Source of the DNA: Thalassotalea_H castellviae
GTDB lineage: Bacteria; Pseudomonadota; Gammaproteobacteria; Enterobacterales; Alteromonadaceae
Assembly: GCF_031846185.1 (NCBI RefSeq)
Contig: NZ_JAVRIF010000013.1
Coordinates: 1 to 64,000 of the forward strand
Length of the DNA: 64,000 bases
Direction of reading: 5' to 3'
Position 1 is the stretch's first letter; each line of letters begins with the position of its first letter. A model generated the notes under the pieces. That model did not search any database. It was not told the origin of the DNA and saw only the letters and a program-made list of their open reading frames with translations. The position numbers and the translations under genes were made by a program. Positions 1 through 6,777 of the stretch are shown here, piece by piece.

Positions 1-92
1 AGACTCAAAAGGACAAATAACAGTTGGCTTTTTGCTCATTCTTCGCTAATTTTAGCCAAACTGTTTTATTGCCGCTTAAAACGGCGTTATAT
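1..92 (+). other. attC site A (5' end cut off by window)
   Basis: The arm AACAGTTGGCT near base 20 pairs, with one unpaired base, with AGCCAAACTGTT near base 57. The site ends at ACGGCGTTATAT, with crossover GTTATAT at 86-92. Its inverted core at the 5' end lies outside the window, so the cassette it belongs to is not visible. Confidence 0.8.
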
Positions 93-123
93 ACATTCGG
101 ATGTTCTGCATATTAAAAAGGAT

Positions 124-522
124 TTGCTCATAAGTTTTATATTGCCATTTTTCTTGGGTTTTATGATCTGGTTTTTTTCGCCTGAAATTACAGGTAAAAT
201 TGAACCTTGGGATTCTGGAAGTTTGTATTATTTAATTTCCCTAATATTAATTGGTGTAGTTACTGGTTTGTTAAGCACAAAATATTTTTCATTGGTATAT
301 TTTGGGTGCATTTCGTTGGTATATTTGGCAGTTGTATTAAGCCAGATATTATTTTTAAATTATTTTTTACCTTATCCACCTTCACAATTTTTTGGTGTAG
401 GTGTCATTTTTATATGCTTATCTGGTTTTATCTCTTTAAGTTGCAATATTATTGTCTCGTATATTAAATCGAACATATTGGTGAAAAATATATATAACAA
501 GCTAATAAATAAGGACACGTAA
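124..522 (+). CDS. Integron cassette protein, small multi-pass membrane protein
   Basis: The protein is about 132 residues and very hydrophobic, with four likely membrane segments (about residues 2-18, 36-54, 57-83 and 91-114) and a short Lys-rich end. I do not recognise the family. The start is uncertain: TTG at 124 opens the frame, but AAAAGGA at 116-122 is too close to it, so a nearby non-ATG start is possible. The stop codon lies inside the downstream attC, which is common for cassette genes. It occupies the whole cassette between attC A and attC B. The sequence suggests only an inner-membrane protein; no function can be assigned. Confidence 0.6.
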   Translation: MLISFILPFFLGFMIWFFSPEITGKIEPWDSGSLYYLISLILIGVVTGLLSTKYFSLVYFGCISLVYLAVVLSQILFLNYFLPYPPSQFFGVGVIFICLSGFISLSCNIIVSYIKSNILVKNIYNKLINKDT

Positions 523-591
523 CAGTTGGCTTTCGTTCGTTCCTCACTATTTTAGCCAACTATTAATCAGCCCCTTATTTGGGCGTTATAT
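492..591 (+). other. attC site B
   Basis: The inverted core ATATAAC is at 492-498, followed by a paired arm AACAGTTGGCT (from about 520) and AGCCAACTATT (from about 554). The 3' end reads CAGCCCCTTATTTGGGCG followed by GTTATAT at 585-591. The ends closely resemble Vibrio cholerae repeats. It belongs to the membrane-protein cassette on its left. Confidence 0.9.
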
Positions 592-607
592 GCAATATGG
601 AGATCGC

Positions 608-967
608 ATGAAGTTCATCTATTTTATTATCTTATTTATTCTATTTGGTTGTTCTTCCTCAACATATTATGCTGGAGGGAAAGGAATCGAAAACTCAATT
701 AGGAAAAGCGTTGTAAAAAGTTATACGAATAATGAAGTTTGGGAATTAAGAGCTAAACAATTGGGTTATGTCGAAGCACAGTATTGCCAAGTAGACTTTC
801 GAGAAAATATTCCAAGTAAGAAATCATTTATTTCTTCTTTGAAGGTTAAAACTCAAAAACTTGGCGGTAATGGATTAGTTTTTGATTCATGCATTGTGAG
901 TAGGAATGCTAGTTGTAATACTCACACATTATGTAGAGGCAGTGCTTATATAGTGACATATAAGTAG
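608..967 (+). CDS. Integron cassette lipoprotein, unknown function
   Basis: The predicted protein has 119 residues. Residues 1-15 form a lipoprotein signal peptide with the lipobox LFGC followed by SSS, so the mature protein should be lipidated. The remaining roughly 105 residues contain four further Cys, some possibly in disulfides after export. The ATG at 608 is preferred over the in-frame ATG at 590, which lies on the attC crossover and would put six residues before the signal peptide. I do not recognise the family. It is the only gene between attC B and attC C. Confidence 0.65.
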   Translation: MKFIYFIILFILFGCSSSTYYAGGKGIENSIRKSVVKSYTNNEVWELRAKQLGYVEAQYCQVDFRENIPSKKSFISSLKVKTQKLGGNGLVFDSCIVSRNASCNTHTLCRGSAYIVTYK

Positions 968-971
968 TTGC

Positions 972-1076
972 ATATAATAAGCCATTACAGTAACGGGACT
1001 GCTAATAGCTTGCTCGGTTCCGCTTTGCTTCACTATTCTAGCAAACTATTATCAGCCCCTTAAATGGGCGTTAGCT
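972..1076 (+). other. attC site C
   Basis: The degenerate inverted core ATATAAT is at 972-978, and the arm AATAGCTTGCT pairs imperfectly with AGCAAACTATT. The 3' end is CAGCCCCTTAAATGGGCG followed by GTTAGCT at 1070-1076. The sequence TTGCATATAA at the 5' edge is the exact complement of TTATATGCAA at the left end of the same cassette, as expected for a site rejoined from one circular cassette. Confidence 0.87.
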
Positions 1077-1094
1077 GCCTTTTAAGCTCAGGAG

Positions 1095-1153
1095 TTGTCC
1101 TTAATATTGCACATGTATAATTAGTTGGTTAGACTTGTCTTATTAAATGTACA
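1095..1153 (+). promoter_or_regulatory. Candidate yefM-yoeB promoter and autoregulatory operator
   Basis: A TATAAT -10 box at 1116-1121 lies 15 bases after TTGTCC at 1095-1100, a short but usable spacing. TGTATA at 1114-1119 overlaps the -10 box, and TGTACA lies at 1148-1153. TGTACA is the known core of the E. coli YefM-YoeB operator, so autorepression by the encoded complex is likely. Toxin-antitoxin cassettes usually carry their own promoter. This is a motif reading only. Confidence 0.5.
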
Positions 1154-1169
1154 ACTAATGAGGTGTTTT

Positions 1170-1424
1170 ATGCGTATAGTATCGTTCACTGAAGCTCGAA
1201 ATGGGCTTAAATCTGTTTTAGATCATGTCGTAAATGACGTGGATTATACCGTTATCACACGAAGAGACGCAGAAGATGCAGTAGTAATGTCGATGGAGCA
1301 TTACAATAGTTTAATGGAAACGGTTCATTTATTAAAATCACCAGCTAACGCTGCGCATTTGTCAAAATCCATAGAACAATATAATTCAGGTAAATTTCAA
1401 TGCCGAGATCTCGTAGATGACTAG
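1170..1424 (+). CDS. yefM: Antitoxin of the Phd/YefM family
   Basis: This 84-residue protein matches the YefM/Phd pattern: an N-terminal dimerisation and DNA-binding domain beginning MRIVSFTEARN with the ITRRDAEDAVVMS strand region, then an acidic tail that would wrap the toxin. It should neutralise the following YoeB and, with it, repress the operon. The start at 1170 is chosen because GAGGTG lies at the correct distance upstream; earlier in-frame codons have no such site. It overlaps yoeB by 8 bases, typical of translational coupling of antitoxin before toxin. The pair forms one cassette between attC C and attC D. Confidence 0.9.
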   Translation: MRIVSFTEARNGLKSVLDHVVNDVDYTVITRRDAEDAVVMSMEHYNSLMETVHLLKSPANAAHLSKSIEQYNSGKFQCRDLVDD

Positions 1425-1677
1425 GCAACTTGCATGGACAGATGAAGCTTGGAATGATTATGTTTATTGGCAAGGACAAAATAAAAAGACGTTAAAACGT
1501 GTTAATAAGTTAATTAGTGATTGTCAGCGTTCACCATTTGAAGGCATTGGTAAGCCAGAGCCATTAAAAGAGAACTTGTCAGGCTTTTGGTCTAGGCGAA
1601 TAGATGAAACCAACCGTCTAGTGTATACAGTATCAGATTCATATTTAACAATAATATCATGTCGATATCACTACTAG
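1417..1677 (+). CDS. yoeB: YoeB toxin, ribosome-dependent mRNA endonuclease
   Basis: The 86-residue protein has the full RelE/YoeB pattern. Counting from its Met, Glu48, Arg67, His85 and Tyr86 fall where the E. coli YoeB catalytic residues (Glu46, Arg65, His83, Tyr84) are expected, and the C-terminus CRYHY is intact. Family members bind the ribosomal A site and cleave mRNA when antitoxin is lost. The gene overlaps yefM and ends just before attC D. No disruption is visible, so it is predicted to be active. Confidence 0.92.
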   Translation: MTRQLAWTDEAWNDYVYWQGQNKKTLKRVNKLISDCQRSPFEGIGKPEPLKENLSGFWSRRIDETNRLVYTVSDSYLTIISCRYHY

Positions 1678-1687
1678 TCCAAGCGGC

Positions 1688-1787
1688 AGCTAATAAGTTA
1701 CTTAAAAGGACGCAAAACACTTGGCTTTTGCTCCTGCGATGCAAATTTTATCCAAGTATTTATGCGCCCATTAGTAAGGCGTTATAT
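1688..1787 (+). other. attC site D
   Basis: The inverted core AGCTAAT at 1688-1694 is complementary to GTTAGCT at the left edge of the same yefM-yoeB cassette. The arm ACACTTGGCT pairs with the ATCCAAGTATT region, and the 3' end is AAGGCG followed by GTTATAT at 1781-1787. Confidence 0.85.
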
Positions 1788-1801
1788 TTTTATCGATGAG
1801 T

Positions 1802-1830
1802 GATGCGCATCGCGCTATACTTGTGTCATG
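1802..1830 (+). promoter_or_regulatory. Candidate higB promoter with palindromic operator, possibly leaderless
   Basis: The perfect palindrome GATGCGCATC (1802-1811) is followed by a TATACT -10 box at 1816-1821. The higB ATG is at 1828, about 7 bases after the -10 box, so transcription should begin at or next to the start codon. No ribosome binding site precedes the ATG. HigA-type antitoxins bind inverted repeats in their own promoter, so the palindrome is a natural HigA operator. No good -35 box was seen. Confidence 0.5.
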
Positions 1831-2106
1831 ATTAAATCTTTCAAACATAAAGGCCTTAAAAAATACTTCCAAACAGGAAGTGTATCTGGAATTCAGGCCA
1901 AGCATCAACGCAAACTGCGCATGCAACTTAGTGCAATAGATACCGCACAAGAAATTGAAGATATCAATTTACCCGGTCGTAAATTGCACCCTGTCAAAGG
2001 GGAGCATGACGGGATTTAGTCTATTACTGTAAATGGAAACTGGCGCATTACTTTTGAGTTCATCGATGGTAATGCATACATTCTCAATGATGAGGACTAT
2101 CACTAA
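1828..2106 (+). pseudogene. higB: higB toxin gene interrupted by an in-frame amber codon
   Basis: The reading frame of a RelE-superfamily HigB toxin runs from ATG 1828 to TAA 2104-2106 (92 codons) but has TAG at 2017-2019, codon 64. The frame resumes after it as SITVNGNWRITFEF and ends in DEDYH, which matches the usual HigB C-terminus. In homologues this position is usually Trp (..W-S-I..), so one TGG to TAG change explains the break. The truncated 63-residue product would lack the C-terminal strand region and final Asp-Tyr-His, where catalytic residues of HigB lie. The TAA overlaps the higA ATG. Loss of toxin, amber suppression or a sequencing error are the alternatives. Confidence 0.85.
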
Positions 2107-2399
2107 TGACTATACATAACCCACCGCACCCAGGCGAGTTCATCTACGATGTATATCTAGAGCCTGCAGGTTTTAGCTGTCGTTATTTAGCTAAACAATT
2201 AGATGTTGCATCATCTACTTTAAACCGAGTTCTTAAAGGGCAAAGTGCTATCTCACCAGAAATGGCACTTCGCTTGTCAAAAGCAATAGGTAGAACTTCC
2301 GAGAGTTGGTTAGCAATGCAAGATAACTACGATCTTTGGCACGCGAAACAACAAATAAATTTAACCAATGTCCACGCTGTAAACTTTACAGCGGTATAA
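2106..2399 (+). CDS. higA: HigA antitoxin, XRE-family DNA-binding protein
   Basis: This 97-residue protein begins HPGEF within the typical HigA N-terminus and has a helix-turn-helix of the XRE type (about residues 25-60, including LAKQLDVASSTLNRVLKG). HigA binds HigB and represses the operon. Its ATG overlaps the higB stop as TAATG, giving toxin-first order, normal for higBA. It is intact although its toxin is interrupted, as happens when a toxin is inactivated but the antitoxin still acts as repressor or anti-addiction module. Confidence 0.92.
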   Translation: MTIHNPPHPGEFIYDVYLEPAGFSCRYLAKQLDVASSTLNRVLKGQSAISPEMALRLSKAIGRTSESWLAMQDNYDLWHAKQQINLTNVHAVNFTAV

Positions 2400-2401
2400 A
2401 A

Positions 2402-2495
2402 AATGTAATAAGTTCCTTAAACGGAAAAATAACAGTTGGCCATTGCTTCGCTAATTTTAGCGAACCATTATTTTCCGCTTAACAAAACGTTATGT
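2402..2495 (+). other. attC site E
   Basis: The site starts near AATGTAATAAG, a diverged inverted core. AACAGTTGGC (from about 2431) pairs with the AGCGAACCATTATT region. The 3' end is TTAACAAAACG followed by GTTATGT at 2489-2495. It closes the higBA cassette. Confidence 0.82.
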
Positions 2496-2518
2496 GAATT
2501 ATCCACTAAGGAGTATCA

Positions 2519-2977
2519 ATGAAAGGATTACTTTTAATATTTACTTTTACTTTTAGTTTATCTGTTTCAGCAAGCGAAATTGACCTAGATGAATTTGCTC
2601 AAACCTACTTTAAAGCTATGGTCGCAACTCAAGCACCAAATGCTACGAAAGATGATCTAGAAAACTATTTTTCCTTACTTACTGATGATGTTGGGCATTC
2701 TCATTTACCATGGGTAACAGATGACTCAAGGTTGCCTGATGGAAAGGAAGCAATGCGAAAAGGAATGCTATTTTATTTAGGTGCTCATACTGAATATAAT
2801 GCCGAGTTACTTGATGTATTCATTTTTAATAACTCAGCTATTGCAATCAGGTATAAGAACAGCGCTAAAGGTATTCACCCTGAAAGTAAGCAGCCTCTGG
2901 CTTATACTCAAACTATGATGGAAGTGTTAGAAATGGAAAACGGTAAAGTTGCTATTATTCGCAAATACCACGAGTAG
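2519..2977 (+). CDS. Integron cassette protein, exported SnoaL/NTF2-like
   Basis: The protein is 152 residues with a cleavable signal peptide (about residues 1-19, SVSA/SEI). The mature part has the length and pattern of the SnoaL-like/NTF2 fold: an N-terminal helix, LLTDDVGHSHLP, then strands ending in MEVLEMENGKVAIIRKYHE. Such domains bind small molecules or catalyse simple reactions; the substrate cannot be told. AAGGAG at 2508-2513 supports the ATG at 2519. It is alone in its cassette and should act in the periplasm. Confidence 0.72.
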   Translation: MKGLLLIFTFTFSLSVSASEIDLDEFAQTYFKAMVATQAPNATKDDLENYFSLLTDDVGHSHLPWVTDDSRLPDGKEAMRKGMLFYLGAHTEYNAELLDVFIFNNSAIAIRYKNSAKGIHPESKQPLAYTQTMMEVLEMENGKVAIIRKYHE

Positions 2978-2982
2978 AATTC

Positions 2983-3079
2983 ACATAACAAGCTAATAAA
3001 CAAGGAAAAAACAGTTGGCTTTCGTTTGTTCCGCGCAATTTTAGCCTACGATTTTCATCCGGTTAATGCGGCGTTTTTT
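2983..3079 (+). other. attC site F, last attC of the array
   Basis: ACATAAC at 2983-2989 is the inverted core. It extends to AATTCACATAAC, the exact 12-base complement of GTTATGTGAATT at the left end of the same cassette. The inner arms are AACAGTTGGCT and AGCCTACGATT. The 3' end is GCGGCG followed by GTTTTTT at 3073-3079, an unusual crossover. No further attC was found to the right. Confidence 0.85.
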
Positions 3080-3097
3080 CTAAAAGGAGTTAAACCA

Positions 3098-4507
3098 ATG
3101 GCTCGAAGTTTAGTGATAGTTTTTCTGCTATTTTTTGCTAGTTGTTCGTTAGCTTCTAGTAATAAGGGGAAAGAAGATGCTACGCACAGTAAACTTGCCA
3201 GTGTAGCAAACGACATTGCATTGCAATACCATCAGATGGGTTGGTTTTCGGGTAGCCTTCGAATTACTCAGCATGATGAAGAGGTGTTTTCTTCATCTTA
3301 TGGCTTTCAAGATATTGAAAACAAAATTAAGAATAATGCACAAAGCCGTTATAATCTTGGTTCAATCATGAAAGACTTTACTAAAGTTCTGATATTACAG
3401 CAGGTTGAAACTGGTAAGTTAAAGTTAAACGACACACTCGTTTCTTTTCAATTAGGATTTCAACAAGTTCATGCTGATAAAATCACTATTGAGCACTTAT
3501 TAAACCACAGCGCTGGCTTTGCTGATATTTTTGTCGCCGAATATCGTCAGGATCAACTTGCATTTGATACGATAGACAAGAAGTTAACGCTGTTATTAGA
3601 TAAACCCCTTTTATTCAAACCTGGCACTGATCATCAATATTCGAACTACGGTTATGTGGTGCTGGGAGCTATTATAGAAAAATTAACGGGAAAATCCTTC
3701 GAATATCTTTTAACAAACAACATCTTCAATAAAGTTGGTATGAAATCAACGACCTTTAAGCCTCGTAATTCTTTCAAACATCAGTCGATACGATATACCT
3801 ACCAATATGATAACGTGTTGAGGAAAGTTGGCATTACAGAGCATCCAAGTCCAGATGGAGGGATTGAATCAACGGTTGACGATGTGCAACGGTTTTATCG
3901 AGCGCTTTTTTATTCTGATAAGTTATTGAGTAACTCATCTGCTGTTAATCGCAAAGTATTTGCAATGGATAAATCACATTGGCGCGCATATGGCGGAGGA
4001 CTTGGTGTCAGCGCAGCAGTGGAAGCCAATTTAGATAATGGCTATGAAATTGTTGTACTGGCAAACACTGATAAACTAGTCGCCGAACTTATTTCTGGTC
4101 GAATTCTATCGTTTCTTAAAACGGGAAAGTATGAACCGATTAAGCCTTTAGAAAAAAACTTTGCTTACAAGTATTACCAAGATGAAGGAAAACTACAATT
4201 CACTGAGCATTTCAAAAAGGCCTATATTGATAACGGGTATACGCAGTTTATCGGTCGTACAATCAATGAATTAGGGATGGAATTACTTAGTACAGAATCA
4301 TGGGCAGAGGCGTTTGATATGTTTGATTATTTGATTTCTTTATTTCCTAATGCCTCTCAAGTTTACGACAGCCTTGCGTTTGCCTATTTATCGAAAGGGG
4401 ATAGTGAGTTAGCGAGCAAAACGTTTAGTAAATCGTTACAAATTGATGCCAATTTCAACAGTGATTATGTAAGTGATAATTATGGTCATAAAAATAAGAT
4501 CGAATAA
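3098..4507 (+). CDS. Serine hydrolase (beta-lactamase/class C family) lipoprotein with C-terminal TPR
   Basis: The 469-residue protein has a lipoprotein-type signal peptide ending in FASC, then a class C beta-lactamase-like serine hydrolase domain. Ser89-x-x-Lys92 (SIMK) and Tyr181-Ser-Asn183 are the catalytic motifs; a Gly-rich YGGGLG near residue 300 may be the third. The last 100 residues look like tetratricopeptide repeats (AEAFDMFDYLISLFPNASQ, then LASKTFSKSLQIDANF). Such proteins act as periplasmic esterases, peptidases or D-amino-acid amidases; the substrate is unknown. AGGAG and ATG 3098 give a good start. It begins directly after the last attC but is not followed by an attC, so it is either a cassette that lost its site or the first chromosomal gene. 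Confidence 0.85.
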   Translation: MARSLVIVFLLFFASCSLASSNKGKEDATHSKLASVANDIALQYHQMGWFSGSLRITQHDEEVFSSSYGFQDIENKIKNNAQSRYNLGSIMKDFTKVLILQQVETGKLKLNDTLVSFQLGFQQVHADKITIEHLLNHSAGFADIFVAEYRQDQLAFDTIDKKLTLLLDKPLLFKPGTDHQYSNYGYVVLGAIIEKLTGKSFEYLLTNNIFNKVGMKSTTFKPRNSFKHQSIRYTYQYDNVLRKVGITEHPSPDGGIESTVDDVQRFYRALFYSDKLLSNSSAVNRKVFAMDKSHWRAYGGGLGVSAAVEANLDNGYEIVVLANTDKLVAELISGRILSFLKTGKYEPIKPLEKNFAYKYYQDEGKLQFTEHFKKAYIDNGYTQFIGRTINELGMELLSTESWAEAFDMFDYLISLFPNASQVYDSLAFAYLSKGDSELASKTFSKSLQIDANFNSDYVSDNYGHKNKIE

Positions 4508-4658
4508 ATATACGCTTTATTTATCCATTTTTAGCTTTTTTCTTATTGTTTTTTTGTCTATTCAGGGGTGTTCAGCAAAACTCTTATTTAGCTCAAAGCG
4601 CTACTTCAGCGAAATTCATCAACCCATGGTTTATTTAGCCCTTCAGCGGTTAAATTGA
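4482..4658 (+). CDS. Possible small lipoprotein, weak prediction
   Basis: A 58-codon frame starts inside the end of the serine hydrolase gene, 26 bases before its stop. It encodes a hydrophobic segment followed by SIQGC, which could be a lipobox, and a short tail. No clear ribosome binding site is present, though translational coupling is possible. I recognise no family. It may be a chance frame. Confidence 0.25.
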   Translation: MVIKIRSNKYTLYLSIFSFFLIVFLSIQGCSAKLLFSSKRYFSEIHQPMVYLALQRLN

Positions 4659-4842
4659 ATTTTTATAAATGGCAGACATAATCATAACTAACTGATTTAA
4701 TAGAATGACTTTCATGGATAACTTTTTTTTTATAGTGGAATGTTAATTTCTGTTACAAGTTACGTAATAAGTTAAGGTCGTAAATATTTAATTAATATGA
4801 TAATTTTTTGTTTCTATAGTCAATAAAGTTAACAGGGTAATA
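4508..4842. other. Gap between serine hydrolase and DUF4386 gene
   Basis: About 335 bases, very AT-rich. Apart from the weak 58-codon frame I see no gene. A specific search for a core resembling the complement of TTTTTTCTA and for a GGCGTT end found nothing, so no attC closes the preceding gene. This is the likely integron-chromosome junction. Confidence 0.5.
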
Positions 4843-5499
4843 ATGAATAAATTACAAAAAGCAGGTGGAGTCACGGCGCTTCTTGAAGCTTGTATTTACA
4901 TATCGGCTTTCGTTTTTTTTGGTGTCTTTTGGAGTTTTCCTACAGGTGCGGATGCTGGGCAGCAATTTACATTTCTTGCAGAAAATCAAATCATCTTTTC
5001 AGTAGTTAATTTTATTATGTATGTACTGTTTGGCATATTTTTGGCTGTTGTAGTGTTAGCTGTTTATGAACGGTTAAAATTGAGTAGCCCGACGCTTTCA
5101 AAAGTTTCAGCGATATTTGGCATTATTTGGGTGGGTTTAGTGATAGCTAGCGGGATGATTGCAAATATAGGTTTATCTGCCGTCTTAAAACTATCAGAGA
5201 ATGATCCCGAACAAGCTTTAATTATTTGGCGTACCATTTCTTATGTTGTTGAAGGAATCGGAGGAGGCAATGAAATTGTCGGTGGCTTATGGGTGTTAAT
5301 ATTAAGTATTGCTGCACTCAAAGGTAAAGTATTTCATAAAACATTAAATATTCTCGGGGTTTTTGTTGGGGTTGTTGGTATTCTTACTGTTTATCCTGCT
5401 GAAATTTTTACTGAATTATTTGGAATTGCACAAATTCTATGGTTTTTTGGGGTAGGGATAACTATGCTATTAAAACGAGAAAGTTTTCACAAACAATAA
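4843..5499 (+). CDS. DUF4386-type integral membrane protein
   Basis: The 218-residue protein has about six membrane segments and the DUF4386 pattern: an N-terminal KAGGVTALLEA segment, a soluble-looking loop after FWSFPTGADAG, and a central VYERLK followed by further helices. Family function is unknown. It stands alone, with more than 200 bases on both sides. ATG 4843 is preceded by a weak CAGGG. An inner-membrane location is certain in practice; nothing more can be inferred. Confidence 0.75.
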   Translation: MNKLQKAGGVTALLEACIYISAFVFFGVFWSFPTGADAGQQFTFLAENQIIFSVVNFIMYVLFGIFLAVVVLAVYERLKLSSPTLSKVSAIFGIIWVGLVIASGMIANIGLSAVLKLSENDPEQALIIWRTISYVVEGIGGGNEIVGGLWVLILSIAALKGKVFHKTLNILGVFVGVVGILTVYPAEIFTELFGIAQILWFFGVGITMLLKRESFHKQ

Positions 5500-5701
5500 A
5501 GGAAAGTTTTTGCTCTGATGAGATCAATAGTAGTTATCATTTTGAGTCATTAATTACCCAAGCATTGATTGTTAATAATTATTAAAATTTACGAGTCTAT
5601 AAATTTGTTTATTGAAATGAACGATCTTTTAAATTTTAGATTCAGGATAGCAAAGAGGTATGTAATGTTTTCTAGATGTTTGTTAGATAGTAAGAGGGGA
5701 T

Positions 5702-6613
5702 ATGGAAAATTCGTATGAATTTCTTAGCTTAGTTCTTGATTCTATCACAGAACACATTGTTGCTATTGACGAGACAGGTGACATTCAATTTGTCAATAAA
5801 AGTTGGCTAGCATTTGGTAATAAGAATGCCTGTCTTATCGGTGAAAACTGGAGTGGTGTAAATTATATTACTGAGTGTGAGAAAGCGTCGGCTTTGGGTG
5901 ATGAGTTTGCCTCACATGCAGTCACTGGAATCCTTAGTGTTATTCACAAACGAAAGAACAGTTTTTATCTTGAATATCCTTGCCATAGTCCAGATGAAAA
6001 ACGCTGGTTTATGATGCGCGTTAGTCCTTTTAGGACACATGGTCGAAATTATTTTGTTATATCACATCAGAATATTACCGAGAGAAAACTTGCTGAAGAA
6101 GAAGTAGAGAAGTTGGCTAGTTTAGATGGCCTCACTCAAATAGCTAATCGTAGAGCTTTTGATGATTTTCTAAAAGAAGAATGGCTAAGATGTTTCCGAT
6201 TAAAGAAGACAATCTGTTTAGCCATCTTAGATTTAGATCACTTTAAATTACTTAATGATGATTATGGCCATCAATACGGCGATCAATGTTTGATAAAGGT
6301 AGCTGAATTGTTGAAAGAATTCACCAAAAGACCTAGTGATATTTGTGCAAGATATGGTGGTGAAGAGTTTGTACTTGTCTGGGGGAATCTATCGATTGAA
6401 CAAGCAAGTCGATTATTACAAAAATTGTTAAAAAAAATACAAGACTTAAAAATAAGCAATAAAAACTCACCGGTTAACCAATATTTGACGGCCAGCATTG
6501 GTTTAGCTGTAATGTTACCAAATATAGAAAACGATGAATTTTTACTAACCAATAATGCAGATAAGATGCTTTATAAAGCAAAACGAGCAGGAAGGAATAG
6601 ATTTGAAAGTTAA
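5702..6613 (+). CDS. PAS-GGDEF diguanylate cyclase
   Basis: The 303-residue protein lacks membrane segments. Residues about 8-130 form a PAS sensor domain (VAIDETGDIQFVNKSW) with a PAC-like end (VISHQNITERKLAEE), followed by a GGDEF domain beginning LASLDGLTQIANRRAFD. The active-site motif is GGEEF at 219-223, and RPSD at 210-213 is the product-inhibition I-site at the standard five-residue spacing. It should therefore convert two GTP to cyclic di-GMP with feedback control. GAGGGG just upstream supports the start at 5702. It is a single gene, and the signal it senses is unknown. Confidence 0.92.
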   Translation: MENSYEFLSLVLDSITEHIVAIDETGDIQFVNKSWLAFGNKNACLIGENWSGVNYITECEKASALGDEFASHAVTGILSVIHKRKNSFYLEYPCHSPDEKRWFMMRVSPFRTHGRNYFVISHQNITERKLAEEEVEKLASLDGLTQIANRRAFDDFLKEEWLRCFRLKKTICLAILDLDHFKLLNDDYGHQYGDQCLIKVAELLKEFTKRPSDICARYGGEEFVLVWGNLSIEQASRLLQKLLKKIQDLKISNKNSPVNQYLTASIGLAVMLPNIENDEFLLTNNADKMLYKAKRAGRNRFES

Positions 6614-6777
6614 TATTAAAAAGTCGAACTGTGTTTAAATAAAATTTTTTGTATTAATTGCTCTGGATTGTCATAGCAACATCTTAAAGTAACGGTTAGA
6701 TTATTTAAGGTTAAAGTCTGATTCGCCATACGATTGATTATTGTTGTGAAAATATTTAAGTGGCTCAGGAGTATGTT

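Larger units (their letters stand above)
1..3079 (+). mobile_element. Distal end of a chromosomal integron cassette array
   Basis: Six attC-like sites sit between short genes that all read rightward. Each site ends in GGCGTTAT-like sequence (GTTATAT, GTTAGCT, GTTATGT or GTTTTTT at the crossover) and begins with an inverted core such as ATATAAC or ACATAAC. Internally most share an arm AACAGTTGGCT paired with AGCCAACTATT-like sequence. This is the architecture of Vibrio/Shewanella-type attC sites. Cassette genes precede their attC, so the integrase and attI should lie left of base 1. No integrase is in the window. The array holds two toxin-antitoxin cassettes, which are known to be common in large sedentary integrons. 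Confidence 0.88.

Noticed and set aside
3026..3097. Upstream extension of the serine hydrolase frame
   Set aside because: It lies inside attC F; ATG 3098 has a good ribosome binding site and starts the signal peptide.
4508..4842. Possible seventh attC
   Set aside because: No GGCGTT-like end and no inverted core complementary to the cassette's left edge could be found.
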